Assembly (NCBI RefSeq): GCF_032854445.1
Contig: NC_088300.1
Coordinates: 47,096,984 to 47,160,983, forward strand
Origin: Liolophura sinensis
Lineage: Eukaryota; Mollusca; Polyplacophora; Chitonida; Chitonidae
Length of the DNA stretch: 64,000 bases
Direction of reading: 5' to 3'
The position numbers and the translations under genes are program-made. The stretch's first letter is position 1, and every line of letters starts with the position of its first letter. The notes under the pieces were generated by a model. The model was not told the DNA's origin. It did no database searches and saw only the letters and a list, made by a program, of their open reading frames with translations. Of the stretch, positions 1-10,585 are shown piece by piece.

Positions 1-126
1 TCATTCATAGAAGAGTTGTCATTCATAGGAGAGTTGTCATTCATAGAAGAGTTGTCATTCATGGGACAGTTGCCATTCATAGGATAAATGACATTTATAC
101 AGGATATTTGTCGTTCATAGGTGAGT
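1..126. repeat. 18-bp minisatellite at window edge
   Basis: About seven imperfect copies of an 18-bp unit (TCATTCATAGAAGAGTTG) run head to tail. The first copies are nearly identical and later ones decay towards position 126. The array begins at the window edge, so its full length is unknown. The frames through it give no credible protein. Confidence 0.9.
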
Positions 127-883
127 TGCAAATCACAAGAGAGGTGTCACAGTCCACAACTCTGCATGTTCACGAGATCGGTCCTCACCAATAGGTCCTA
201 TTTCCACACATAGGCTCCTGGACAATGACTCAAGGTTAGAGAAACTTTCATCAATTAAAGTTTTAATCTTCAATGCTGCTTTGCATCTTTGCCTGTAAGG
301 GCTCCAAAGCCTGTTCTCTCAGATCATCTGATGCACTTACAGGGTTATGGTCCATAACTATCAAAAATGCTAATTTTTTCCTTGAGTTCATGGGGTATGA
401 ATTTATTAATTGATTGATTGTTGTGTAACTCAGGAATTTTTCACTTTATGGAGGTTAGTGTTATAGGGGTAGGAAACCAGATTGCTAGGGGTAAACTTAC
501 TCAGGTGTGACAGATTTACATGCAATTATGTTCTGACCTGTGGCATAAGTGGTCATCACCAAGGTCAAGACTGAACAAACGGCTGTTATTATCCGCCAAA
601 ACCACTGTACATACACTGGGGCCCCTAGCAACTAAGAAAAATCCTGTTTTTTTTTTTTTTAACTGTGATTTTTTTCACCATCGAGAACTATTTACTGTCC
701 CCTGGTTTAAACATGTTCTTCTCATGACATGACTGCAATATTGTAAAAGCAGCATGAAGTCACAATCCTTCATTTATTCATTCATTTATATATTGATTGG
801 TCTTTTAGGGTGCACTTGGGAAAATTCCTCATATAAGACATGGGCTGGGGTATTATTGGCAGAGACCAAGCACTGTCTAGTGC
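127..883. other. Intergenic, no gene recognised
   Basis: AT-rich single-copy-looking sequence with a short poly-T run near 648-660. The only ORF, about 70 codons from 520, has no recognisable motif and runs through the poly-T, so I do not call it coding. Confidence 0.6.
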
Positions 884-1046
884 TATTTATTTGATTGGTG
901 TTTTGCGCCGTACTCAAGAATATCTCACTTATACGACAGCAGCCAGCATTACAGTGGGAGGAAACTAGGCAGAGCCCCGGGGGAAACCCACGACAATCCA
1001 CAGGTTGCTGACAGACCTTCATACATATGGCTCGTGGGTAATAGTC
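884..1046 (-). mobile_element. tRNA-derived SINE, 5'-truncated copy
   Basis: On the minus strand this is the 3' two thirds of the SINE that recurs throughout the window. In the plus-strand direction it reads from the tail (TTTATTTGATTGGTGTTTTG) through the CACTTATACGAC and GTGGGAGGAAAC blocks into the AACCCACGACAATCCACAGG block. The tRNA-like head is missing. Confidence 0.85.
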
Positions 1047-1227
1047 CAAATTTGCCACAGTGTATATTTGTTTAGATACGACACAGTGAATAGTTGACCA
1101 ACTTTGCCACAGTAAAAAGTTGACTAAATTTGCCGCACAGAGCCACAGTCTGAAGCCAGCTTCTGGATTTGAATATTTAACCTACTACGTTTCCATCACA
1201 TCCACTTCCTCTGGTTGCAGATATTTT

Positions 1228-1350
1228 TTTTTATTTTCATTTGATTTTTGTTAAACGTCGTGTTCAAGAATTCTTCACTTCTATGCTTGAAGTCAGTTCT
1301 GTGGGTAGAGGAAGCTAGAGTGCCTGGAGTAAACCATCGACAACAGGCAA
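1228..1350 (-). mobile_element. Degenerate SINE-like fragment
   Basis: A decayed version of the same tail can be followed: TTTGATTTTTGTTAAACGTC, then TTCAAGAATTCTTCACTTC, then a weak GGAGTAAACCATCGACAAC block. It is too diverged to be certain of the family. Confidence 0.45.
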
Positions 1351-1757
1351 GTTGCTAAACATCTTTATTACATGTGATGTACAGACTTGCACACCATATT
1401 AGTGGAAGACAAGTGGCATTCCAGCAAATGTAATACTGGTGAAAACCGGCCAATCTATAAGAACATGTGATTGCATGCTGTCACCTTGAGTAATGAGGGC
1501 TGGGAAAATTATAATTCAATATCCAAGACAGGATTAATCCTATACCTCTTTAGTCTCACGGCTAGAGTTGCGATCTTCCCGCAGAGCCACATTCTGCTCC
1601 CTGTTTTGATTGAGGTAATTCATTTAAAATCACACATTTTGTGAGGTATCTTGCAATTCTTTACTTGAATTTTGTCAAGATTGATTCAGATTTTACTGAA
1701 AATATTTCACTGGAAAAAAAAAAAATCCTACAACACATCTCTTTCATAAAGCATAAT

Positions 1758-2532
1758 TTTATTTATCAGGACAAATGACTTGGGTAAAACAAGTCACAAA
1801 AACTATTAAAATGATATTCAAAATATATGTGAATCTAGCAATCAATTTAAGATGGAAAATTTAACGCTTAGCTCAGAATATCAATTTTCATTTCAAATGA
1901 TCAGCTCAAGCTATGAAGAGTAAATAAAAGCATCAACCGTGCCAAACTTATTATTGCTGTATAAGCATACCAATCTCTCGTTGACTTGACAGATGTTACC
2001 ACATTCTGCATCATGCTAATTTTGCTCTTGTAATGACATGTAACATTTAACGGTGTTAAATATTGCTTCTCTAAATCAGTACATCTCCAAGTAATAAAAA
2101 AGAATTTATGTGAAGCGACTGAAACACAAAAAAATGTAAATGTGTTAAACATCAATGATTGAGCCAAAATGAATGTGAATGTACCTCAACTTAATTTCAA
2201 ACCCTAAATCTTCAACAATTCTAATACATAAGAGAAAAGTTTAAGCATCATCAGCTATCACAAAATAAGAACACATTTTCAGCCTACTTTAGCACTCCAT
2301 AAAAGATCAAAATTACACAGTAGAACAAAAATTACTGGACTGTAACTGTAGTCAGCCTAGATACAAATTATATATCTTCAACACATACAGCTGTGTCACA
2401 TGGATTTTGAGTGTTAAGTGATAAAACAATGGCAGCCATTAACACATCCATGTACAACTCATCCTTTTCTTGTATAACACACTGTTATCGCAGTTATTAC
2501 TGTGGTACAAAATTCTTCAGCTTTTCCCATCT
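1758..2532 (-). other. TYSND1: Probable 3' UTR of TYSND1
   Basis: AT-rich sequence immediately downstream, on the minus strand, of the TYSND1 stop codon. No coding signal is seen. A canonical AATAAA (minus strand) at 1758-1763 is a plausible distal polyadenylation signal, but other hexamer variants occur and the true 3' end cannot be fixed from sequence. Confidence 0.4.
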
Positions 2533-5500
2533 TCACAGTTTGCTGGTTATCATTGTAGGTTTCTCACCTGTGGATATATAGAAAGATTTACCGATGCTGG
2601 GACATAAAGGACATAGAAAAAACACAGCTAACTTCATTATTCCTGTTCTTTAACTTGTAGTACAGTACTTTACCAGTCATTTTTACCAGGCACAAAAAAA
2701 TCGTTGAACAATAAACTGTTGGTGCTCAAACTAAAAAGTTATCAAAATTATGCTTAAAACAAAAAGGCTGGTAACAAATCTGAAAAGAGTGAACATAAAA
2801 ATGAACTAGTAATATCAATTTCTATACAGATGTTACTAAAAAAAAAAAAACCCACACATTTCACTTTAAATTTAAATCACAAGCATAACATGAATTTTTA
2901 CAAACCTCTGCTGTTATCCATCATCCCAAGATTCCATAATTTCTGTACATATTGATTACTGATATGGAGAGCTTTTAACACTTCCTTGTCTGTAATTGAA
3001 TTTATCAAGGGATTATTTTTTTGATTGGTGTTGTACGCCATCAAGAATGTTTCACTTTTACAACGTCGGTCTTCAAGGGGTTAATATCTTCTTGTAGCAA
3101 GCCAGACAAAGACCGCGGGAATCCCACGACCTGACTTCCGTGTATGTACGGAAGGGACTTCACGAGATTCCGCGGGAATCCCACGACCTGACAAGACATG
3201 TATATTCATAGTGCCAGCCACATTACGTTTTACCAAATCACGCTACACTTCCACCAAATACTAAGCACCTGCCTAAAACTACAGAGATGAAGAAAATATC
3301 AGTAAAGCAGTAGGAGATGATAGCAAGGAAAAGCTGTTCTGCATTTACAAAAACTTCTCACCCTGTAATCAGTTAAGTTTAAAATTTTGCTGATGAACAG
3401 AATGTTGAACAACATATTTAACAAACCTTTGGATTTCCTATAACTGTCTATGACTGGCCAGATAGTGTTAATTGGCACACAGAGATTGACATGGGGGTAA
3501 CATGCTCCAGTGGATATATCTCTGTCAAAATACACAGGCACAATATTTAATCAACACACACAAAGGTGATCTGATATACTTTATTTTAGAAAAAAAAAAA
3601 CTTATTTACTGAAAAAAAAGGATACAGAACATATCAAAATTATGCTGACTAAGGTTATTTTGTATTATAATTAACCAAAATATTCCGCATTCCCAGATTT
3701 GTGGGAATTTTTAAAATAGTAAAGCATAATGCAGTCATTTCTTGATATGTATGTAATTAGAATTTAATCAGATCAAGTCACGTACGAACTGTGAACTAAT
3801 TTAAAGATCTAACCAAAAGTTTCTTTGTAAGTCCAGCAAGCACGATCTTTAATGATTTATATACGAAATGACATTATACAATGTAGTATCCTGAAAACTA
3901 TCAGGAATACTTACTTGGCATTACACACAACAATGGCCAGTAGATGACCCACCTGGTCAGTGACCACACCACCACTCGCTCCAGCATGGACTGCACACGT
4001 TGTCTGCACACGTATATATACTAGTTTAACAATAAGTATGTAAGTTGCAGCAAGGGAAGGCATCACAGTAGAAAGTTAGGGTAGAATGATCATCTAGCCC
4101 ACAGTCCACATTTAGAATATAAAGGCTGGTAAAACTTTAGTGGAATTCTGGGAACATTCTGACAGTGTGCATTCAGATTGGATTTTTTTTATTTATTTAT
4201 TTCATTGGTGTTTTAACCCGTTCTCGAGAACATTTCACTTATAAGACAGTGGCCAACATTATGGTGAGAGGAAACCCATTCATATTGGAAGCTAGAAAGA
4301 AGCTATAGCTTTGCATACCTTTCACTTACATTCTTAAGTCCAGGATGCTAAAAACAAAAGGGAAAGAGAAAAAAACAAAAGAAGAAATAAATGACCCACC
4401 TGAATTAATACAGGTATCTCACTGAACTTGGTAATCTTGGAGATGACCCCTGATGTCACTGATGGAGTTAAACATCTGTCTTCATCAAAAAGGGCATGAC
4501 CTGTGACCTGAACATCCAGACCTGTAGATTAGAGACACACCGATTCAGGACGAGCATATCCAAGCCTATCCACTCAGCCAGATGCAGGAGATATATTCAG
4601 AATTAATCATTTACTTAGCTATTTGTTAGGCCTGAGGAAACTGAACAGGGCCCGAGGAAAACCCACAACCATCCACAGGTTGCTGCAGACCTTCCCACTT
4701 ATGGCTGGAGAGGAAATCAGCATGTGTTGGACTTGAACTCACAGCAGCTTCATTGGAGAGAGGTTCAGATGTCATTGGGCTGAACTGGCAGACTAACCAC
4801 TTGGCCACAGAGGCCCCCAGAATAAACCCAAGACATTACATATGATCACTGTTGTGTCTTGGACAACTTTTACAACTGCTGTTAATATGAAAATTCAGTT
4901 ATTTTTGTAGTTACTTAGTTACTTGCAATCTACTTATTTGATTGTCACATTCAATTCACTTTCTTCCATCTCGAATGTGCAATATCAAACAGCCTTTATA
5001 TAAAAGAAAGAAAAAATCATCAGGATTTTGATTTGAGTAAGGTTTCTTGAAACTTGAGACACCTTTTTCTCTGGTTTCTTATAAAGGTCTATGGGTGGAA
5101 AAACAAATAGCTAGAGGGCCTGGGAGACTACCACCTTTTATTAGGTAGATGATAAATAATCTAACTTAAAGACGCCAACCAATGGCCACTGTTTGGACAC
5201 CTTGCCTGCATCATTCATTGCAGTGTATTAAAAAAAGCACTGCTTAGTTTGACCACTAGCAAGGATGTCAAATAAACACACACACAGATGGTCCCAAAAA
5301 GTCAACAGGTTGTATCTCTGTTCTCACTGTTCTCCAAAGATCAGCTCTCAAGAGCACTGCACTGTCTTATGAATGTCTCTAAATGAGAACCATTTTGAAT
5401 CTAAGTACCAATACCAATATCAGCATCAGCTTATAATCTGAATGGAGTTGTCGTCGATGATATGAACTCACCTTCCTTGATTGCTTGAGCTGATAAAGGC

Positions 5501-8500
5501 TGTACCCTTGTCCCTTCTGGTACAGGGTCTCTGGTCTGCAGCACGGCGATGTCAAACTGCTGACCTGCTGGAGTGCAGTACAGAATATCTGCTGTGAACC
5601 ATCTTCTTCTGACTGGAAACTTAACCAAAACTGTGAAACAAATTTTGCATTCTTTTTAGCTACACGTAATAATTTTTTCTTTATTTACAAATACAGTTTA
5701 TTAACCTGTATTTCATGAGAATAATTCATATTATTTTCTCGCAACCACAGTCAAAACCAGTACGTTTATATATTGATATTGCAAGATCATTGAGTAAGTA
5801 ACTTATCACAAGAAATCAGATGCACACAACTGATGTACACTAGGGGTGATATCTACAAGAAACTTTAATACCGAAACCATGATAGGATTATCTCCCCTTA
5901 GTCCGCACTCGACCCATCTTCACAGTTAATCTTTCAATTCTAACCAAATTTTAACATCGTCAGCATACAAATCACACTAACATCATCTACTAACTCCAGT
6001 GTGAAATTTCAGGCCATAAATGATTAATAATCACACAAAATTTACATCCAAATATTTTTAGATATTTTAGGAGGATAACGGATTACCTACCTTTACTTTA
6101 TACACATCTTCTTAGCGACCTATCTTAGTGGTGGTGTATACCTTCAACTGTTCAATTTTTACTCTTAAAGTACAACATCCCTCAATATAACAATGCAACT
6201 TCAAAGTGTAAAAGTTTAAGTCTTAGGGGTAAGCAAACACTGGACATTTTCTTTGAATTCTTTGCCTAAGGTTTCCACACACAACATTGCTACTGAAGGT
6301 ATTTTTGAACCTTACAAAAGCAGTTTTAACATGTGCAAAAATTGGAAGTGGAAACATTCTGTAACAACGCTTTCCTGTGGTAAGCAGCCTGTCTTACCTG
6401 CAGGCTTAGTTCCCCACTTGACCACATGACTACAAGTAAGCAGTAGTCCCAGCTGATGGTCAATCAGCACACCAGAACCCCAGGTAGATCCACTCCTGAC
6501 TAATACCACTGACATACTTTCTGGGCTAGCACCTGTGGAGAGGGGTAGAAAATGGCAAATGCCCATTAAATTTACATAAAGTATACCAAATTAAATCATC
6601 TGTTCAGGACTAGGTGCTTTAATAATATCTTCCGAAAGTACATTATTAAAAAAACAACATTAAGTACAAGAAATTATTACAATACATTAAGAGTGCTTAT
6701 GTCAAAAGTGGCCACAAAAATGCCCTGGCATAACTAACGTTGTTTCTAGCAATGTAAAAAATCATCAAACTCAATATAAATGAGACAATTTGACTCACTA
6801 TACATGAGACAATCTGACTCACTATAGATGAGATAATCTGACTCACTATCGATGAGACAATCTGACTCACTATAGAAGTTGCAAACATGAGGAAATCATC
6901 AAATTATCAAATACAAAGCATCAAGAAAAAAATCAAAACACATATTTATTTTAAAGTAGTAATTCCAGTGAAAATTAGAATACTCCAAGCAAACGACAAG
7001 CAATGCTCCCAGTCCTGCCTAGCTGTGATGAATCTATCCTTGTTTTTAATCCAGGCTTGATTGGAAGTGATCTAGATGCTGACGAGAGAACATCCGCCAT
7101 GTCATACAGAATCTCTCTAAGAGAGCAGGCCAGAGCCAGACCAATCCATTCATTGTTTTTCCAGCATAACGGTGACACTATGATCCCTTGCAAACACCTA
7201 GAAAAATATGAAGATAACAGAACAATTCTGCAGTAAATGTGAAATACATTCCTTGCTTTTAAAACCAAAGAGTAAACCAAACTAAGTAAATAGTTTGCAC
7301 TTTACTATGATGAAAGAACAAAACAAAAAACAGAGAACTTTGCATTTTACCGCTTTAAGTGTAGGGTTAAAGCTTACCACCCAGGCTTGACAAATGCATG
7401 ACCTGATATATATACTTATTCATTTATTAGATTGGTGTTTTATGCCGTACTCAAGAATATTTCACTTATTAGATGGTGGCCAGCATTATGGTGGAGGGAA
7501 ACCAGGCAGAGCCCAGGGGAAACCCACAGCCATCCGCAGGTTGTTGCCAAATCTTCCCGTGTACAGCCACAGAGGAAGCCAGCATGAGCTGGACTTGAAC
7601 TCACAGCGACTGCATTGGTGGGAGGCTCCAGGGTCATTGCACCATGCTGGCTTGCTAAACCACTCAGCCACAGCGATATATATATGCTTCAAATGAATAG
7701 AAAGTAGATCTGACTGTCAACAAAACCAGATGAGCATTTGGTGAGATCTTGTTCAATTTTTGCCTCAGGTAAGCTCCACTGATTTAGAATATGGTATTGC
7801 AAATATAACATCATCTACTAAGAAATATAACCAAAGAAGCAAGAACTTACTTCATTTCTGCCTTTTTTGGGTGCAGATGGTTACTCCACAGAAAAAAGTG
7901 AAAATACAATTTGTCAATTACCTGATGCCATTTGCGTCTCTGACATAGAGGGCACCACCTTCACTCCCTGGAATACATCTTGCATCTGTCAGCATGAGAA
8001 CACCACTGCCCCCTGACACATTGCTAATGACACCTTTACTGTATGAATTCATGAACACTTCTGGACTCAAACCTCCAAAAGGTGTGGCAACCACCTCAGA
8101 CATGTCACCTATTCTGCACTGTTGGAAATGTGGCAAACATAATGGTTCATCATCACATCTGACAGGCATCTCCAAACCAATCAGAACAAAACATGGCAAT
8201 AATGCCACCAATGATTGGGCAACTTCATCGTTCAGGGCAATATGTGATTGGTTGGTTGGTGTGTCATTAACATCAGATTGTTTTTGGTAGTTTTCATTGA
8301 ATTTCCAGCCGGCTTCCACAGGCATCAGATGCTGCAATGCATCCTCAAATTTTTTACACTTAAAGACAGAAATAAGCCTCCCTCTGAACTGTTGCAGAGA
8401 CCTTCCATGACAGCCCTTGTTTACACTGCAATTCAGAAGTTCTGTGAAATAGGACTTGGGCCTTTTTGACGTGGGTTGAGAGTTTATATCAAATGACTGT

Positions 8501-8808
8501 ACTTTTTCACTTTCTTGAACTAAGACATCAACTGAGATCTGTTCATCACAGGTGATAAAATGGTTATATTTCCTCAACCCAGAAAGTATTCTAGAATGGT
8601 GACTTAGAAACGGGGCTATCAAAGACCCATGAGTGACAACAAATCCCTGGGATTCATCAACTATAATGCCACTAACACTGTTCTCCATGGTGTCTGGTTT
8701 TGTGCCAAAATCTAGAGTCTTTTCTTGGTTGTTCAGCTTTACTCTCACCAAGCAAGGCCTCTCACACTTGATCTGCTCTGTTATATTCCTCATGGCTATA
8801 TTCCTCAT
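2533..8808 (-). CDS. TYSND1: TYSND1, peroxisomal leader peptide-processing protease
   Basis: Trypsin-like serine protease of the TYSND1/DEG15 family. It removes PTS2 leader peptides and processes fatty-acid beta-oxidation enzymes in the peroxisome matrix. Nine coding exons, from 5' to 3': 8808-7922, 7197-6995, 6532-6398, 5630-5472, 4521-4400, 4003-3915, 3521-3427, 2989-2906, 2567-2533. All have GT/AG borders with compatible phases and total 1,809 nt (602 residues; human is 566). The N-terminal half has the family's non-catalytic protease-like domain, with TPFGGLSPEVF and DARCIPGSEGGALY near residues 245-290. The C-terminal domain has the triad: His about 399 (LLLTCSHVV), Asp about 435 (FDIAVLQ) and Ser about 512 (TTCAVHAGASGG). 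YPHVNLCVPI follows as expected. The protein ends Ser-Lys-Leu, a PTS1 signal. The start is the ATG at 8808; a 15-bp direct repeat places a second in-frame ATG at 8793. The donor of exon 2 (C|GTTTGC at 6995) is weak and is the least certain junction. Introns hold several SINEs. Confidence 0.95.
3015..3200 (-). mobile_element. Rearranged SINE fragment in TYSND1 intron
   Basis: The SINE tail (TTTTTGATTGGTGTTGTACG) is followed by the TTTCACTTTTACAACG block. The body is then scrambled, and a 23-bp segment (CCGCGGGAATCCCACGACCT plus three bases) occurs twice, at 3113-3135 and 3170-3192. A perfect 7-bp stem, CTTCCGT/ACGGAAG, sits at 3134-3153 between the two copies. Confidence 0.7.
4183..4276 (-). 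mobile_element. SINE 3' fragment in TYSND1 intron
   Basis: Short (TTTA)n-type tail, then TTTCATTGGTGTTTTAACCC, TTTCACTTATAAGACAG and GGTGAGAGGAAACCC. Only the 3' part of the SINE is present. Confidence 0.8.
4628..4819 (-). mobile_element. SINE 5' portion with tRNA-like head
   Basis: On the minus strand this fragment starts with the tRNA-like head, GGGGGCCTCTGTGGCCAAG. It continues through a B-box-like GAGTTCAAGTCC and the CTCCAGCC...GGAAGGTCTGCAGCAACC body. The 3' tail is missing. It is an intronic insertion in TYSND1, separate from the tail fragment at 4183-4276. Confidence 0.85.
6775..6875. repeat. 24-bp tandem repeat, four copies, in TYSND1 intron
   Basis: Four copies of ATGAGACAATCTGACTCACT plus ATAG. 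Each contains the heptamer TGACTCA, at 6791, 6815, 6839 and 6863, exactly 24 bp apart. Because 24 is a multiple of three, the array leaves frames open and creates a spurious valine/serine/isoleucine-rich ORF on the minus strand. Confidence 0.9.
7415..7674 (-). mobile_element. Near-full-length tRNA-derived SINE in TYSND1 intron
   Basis: One of the most complete copies: tail and TTAGATTGGTGTTTTATGCC at the left, the GGTGGAGGGAAACC, CCCACAGCCATCCGCAGG and GGAAGCCAGCATGAGC blocks, a B-box complement GGACTTGAACTC, and the degenerate A-box region AAACCACTCAGCCACAG at the right. It lies between coding exons 1 and 2 of TYSND1. The short ORFs over it are repeat artefacts. Confidence 0.9.
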
Positions 8809-8847
8809 GGCTATATACAAGATCTTGTCATCTTAATCAAGAATCAC
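8809..8847 (-). other. TYSND1: 5' UTR part of first coding exon of TYSND1
   Basis: A pyrimidine-rich tract ending TTGTTGCAG marks a good 3' splice site, so the first coding exon starts at 8847, 39 nt before the ATG. At least one untranslated exon must therefore lie upstream. The best donor I found is at 10308-10303 (TTCT|GTAAGT). Confidence 0.55.
8811..8831 (-). CDS. Upstream ORF in TYSND1 leader (6 codons)
   Basis: In the TYSND1 leader an ATG at 8831-8829 opens a frame reading MTRSCI. It ends at a TAG at 8813-8811, two bases before the main ATG at 8808. The start context (AAG ATG A) has a purine at -3. If translated, it would favour reinitiation or dampen main-frame translation. This is a structural observation only. 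Confidence 0.35.
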   Translation of the reverse strand: MTRSCI

Positions 8848-8970
8848 CTGCAACAAGTCAACAGAACAAGAACAATTAAGTATCTGAGGGTAATGCATTT
8901 ATTTAACTGCTGTTTAACACCATACTCAACAATATGTCAGAGTGTTTATTTATTAATTTGATAGAAGTTT

Positions 8971-9117
8971 CATTTATTTCATTGGTGTTTTACGCCATAC
9001 TCAAGAATATTTCACTTATACAATGTCAGCCAGCATTATGATGGGTGGAAACTGGACAAAGCCCAGGGGAAACCCACAACCATCTGCAGGCTGCGGACAG
9101 ACCTTCCCACACGTGGC
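8971..9117 (-). mobile_element. SINE, 3' two thirds
   Basis: TTTCATTGGTGTTTTACGCC, ATATTTCACTTATACAATG, AGCATTATGATGGGTGG and AACCCACAACCATCTGCAGG blocks in order, ending in CTTCCCACACGTGGCC. The tRNA-like head is absent. It lies in the inferred first intron of TYSND1. Confidence 0.85.
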
Positions 9118-9140
9118 CAATATGACAGAATGAAATTAAA

Positions 9141-9202
9141 CATGTACATACATGTACTTACACATATGTACTTATATGCATATGTACTTACATGCATGTA
9201 CA
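9141..9202. repeat. Imperfect ATGTACTTAC repeat
   Basis: About six imperfect copies of a 10-12-bp unit related to CATGTACTTACATGC, directly after a SINE. Probably a decayed microsatellite. Confidence 0.6.
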
Positions 9203-10308
9203 AATAAGTCTTGACTAACCTACATGACCTTTACATAAGTAATGAAAATAGGGGGAGGTAGCATAAATTTATTTCAACTGTATATGTAATGAACGTTTTT
9301 TTTTTTTTTTTAAAAAAGGTGAAGGTAAAACTGTTGGATTTGAACTCAGACAATGAACACCCAATTGCTATGATTTATATTCCCGGCTAATATTGTAAAC
9401 GTTTTATCGACAGTCAACTTCCTCGACCTGAAACTATTTGATAAATATTTATTACGCGAGACTACAAAGTTAAAGAATGTATGAATGCCTCATAATTCTT
9501 TAAAAAGTTTCAAGTTTCAAGTTTCAAATGTCAAATGGTCGGAAATTTGGGATGAGAGTGGATGAGGTATTACTAGTCCACTGAACACGCTTTTAATGAT
9601 ACAAAAAAGAAAAGACAGTTCTTTATAACCTACAGTACAACGAATGCATTCAAGTTTTTCCATAACAGTCATCTGTGATATTTTGACACATCTACTTATT
9701 CGTCTTTTAACAGATACAACCGACATTAGTTTCCCCCAATCCATTCCACACAGACACTTTCAACGCACTTGTCACTCGCATTCTCAATGTTTACATTCGA
9801 CAGCTCCGCCCACTTTCTGTTGCTGACAGGCATGGATGGATGCATATTCATGAGCGTGGGTATGCATACAAATGAATGACAAAACCGGTTTGGCGGAGAC
9901 ACAAATCAGTCCCTCCTTAAACCCCATTATTCAAACAGTTCATGGGTTTCCCCCCGTCTATATTTGCAGTGGTACCAGGTAGTAACATTTTGAAGTCGCT
10001 TCTTTTTGCTAAATGGCTATATACCTTGGGTAAAGTGGCTAAAATTTCTTCACTCTTTCAGTTCGCTTGCGTCATAAGAACATGTGCACCGCTTGAGTGC
10101 TTGAACAGTGCGCGCTTTGAGGTGTTTGTTGCTGAGTTTCATCGGGGGACTTCTCTGCGCTATTAACACGCCCCTATCACAATTTACTTCCTACAGCGAC
10201 AGTCAATATTAAAATCAGGTCCGCTTCACTCCACCAAACCACAAATCCCCCGCTTTTGTTCAACTTGTATGACCTCAACTAAATATGGCTTGTATACCTG
10301 TCACTTAC
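9203..10308. other. Inferred TYSND1 first intron, no other gene
   Basis: Contains a poly-T/poly-A run near 9297-9317 and otherwise nonrepetitive sequence. The sequence from about 9,780 to 10,200 is richer in GC than the flanks. Short ORFs here have no recognisable motif. Confidence 0.45.
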
Positions 10309-10585
10309 AGAAATCAGGCAACTGACGTCATCAATGGTTGTGTACTCTATTATACCATCCAAAGTGTCCAAAATACAACGAACTAATGACTTTTATCCAT
10401 GAAGAAATTGCGTAGATGTATGGAAGGTACCACTTTCAGTATACAAGCCCTAGTGCAGCCTTCACGTCAGCCGTGAAGCAGGAAATTTCAATAAAGTAGA
10501 CCAATGACATCACTATGTCAAAGTTCAAACCTGCCCATTCCGCGCTAAATGTAAACCCCGAAGGCCATTGGCACGTTACATGACG
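10309..10585. promoter_or_regulatory. Candidate bidirectional promoter TYSND1/BICRA
   Basis: Two opposing splice donors bound this interval: GTAAGT on the minus strand (exon edge 10309) and GTGAGT on the plus strand (exon edge 10585). If these are the leader donors, both transcription starts fall within 277 bp. Visible elements are a perfect cAMP-response element TGACGTCA (10323-10330), a 19-bp palindrome CTTCACG-tcagc-CGTGAAG (10460-10478) carrying another ACGTCA half, CCAAT (10501-10505), an inverted CCAAT box (ATTGG) near 10566, and TTCCGCGC near 10538. No TATA box is obvious. The start sites are inferred. Confidence 0.45.

Noticed and set aside
6815-6826. Similarity of the 24-bp repeat to the T7 promoter core GACTCACTATAG
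   Set aside because: A 12-base coincidence in a eukaryotic intronic tandem repeat. The upstream TAATAC part is missing and no phage context exists.
6697-6888. Val/Ser/Ile repeat protein on the minus strand
   Set aside because: It is the 24-bp tandem repeat read in an open frame, inside a TYSND1 intron.
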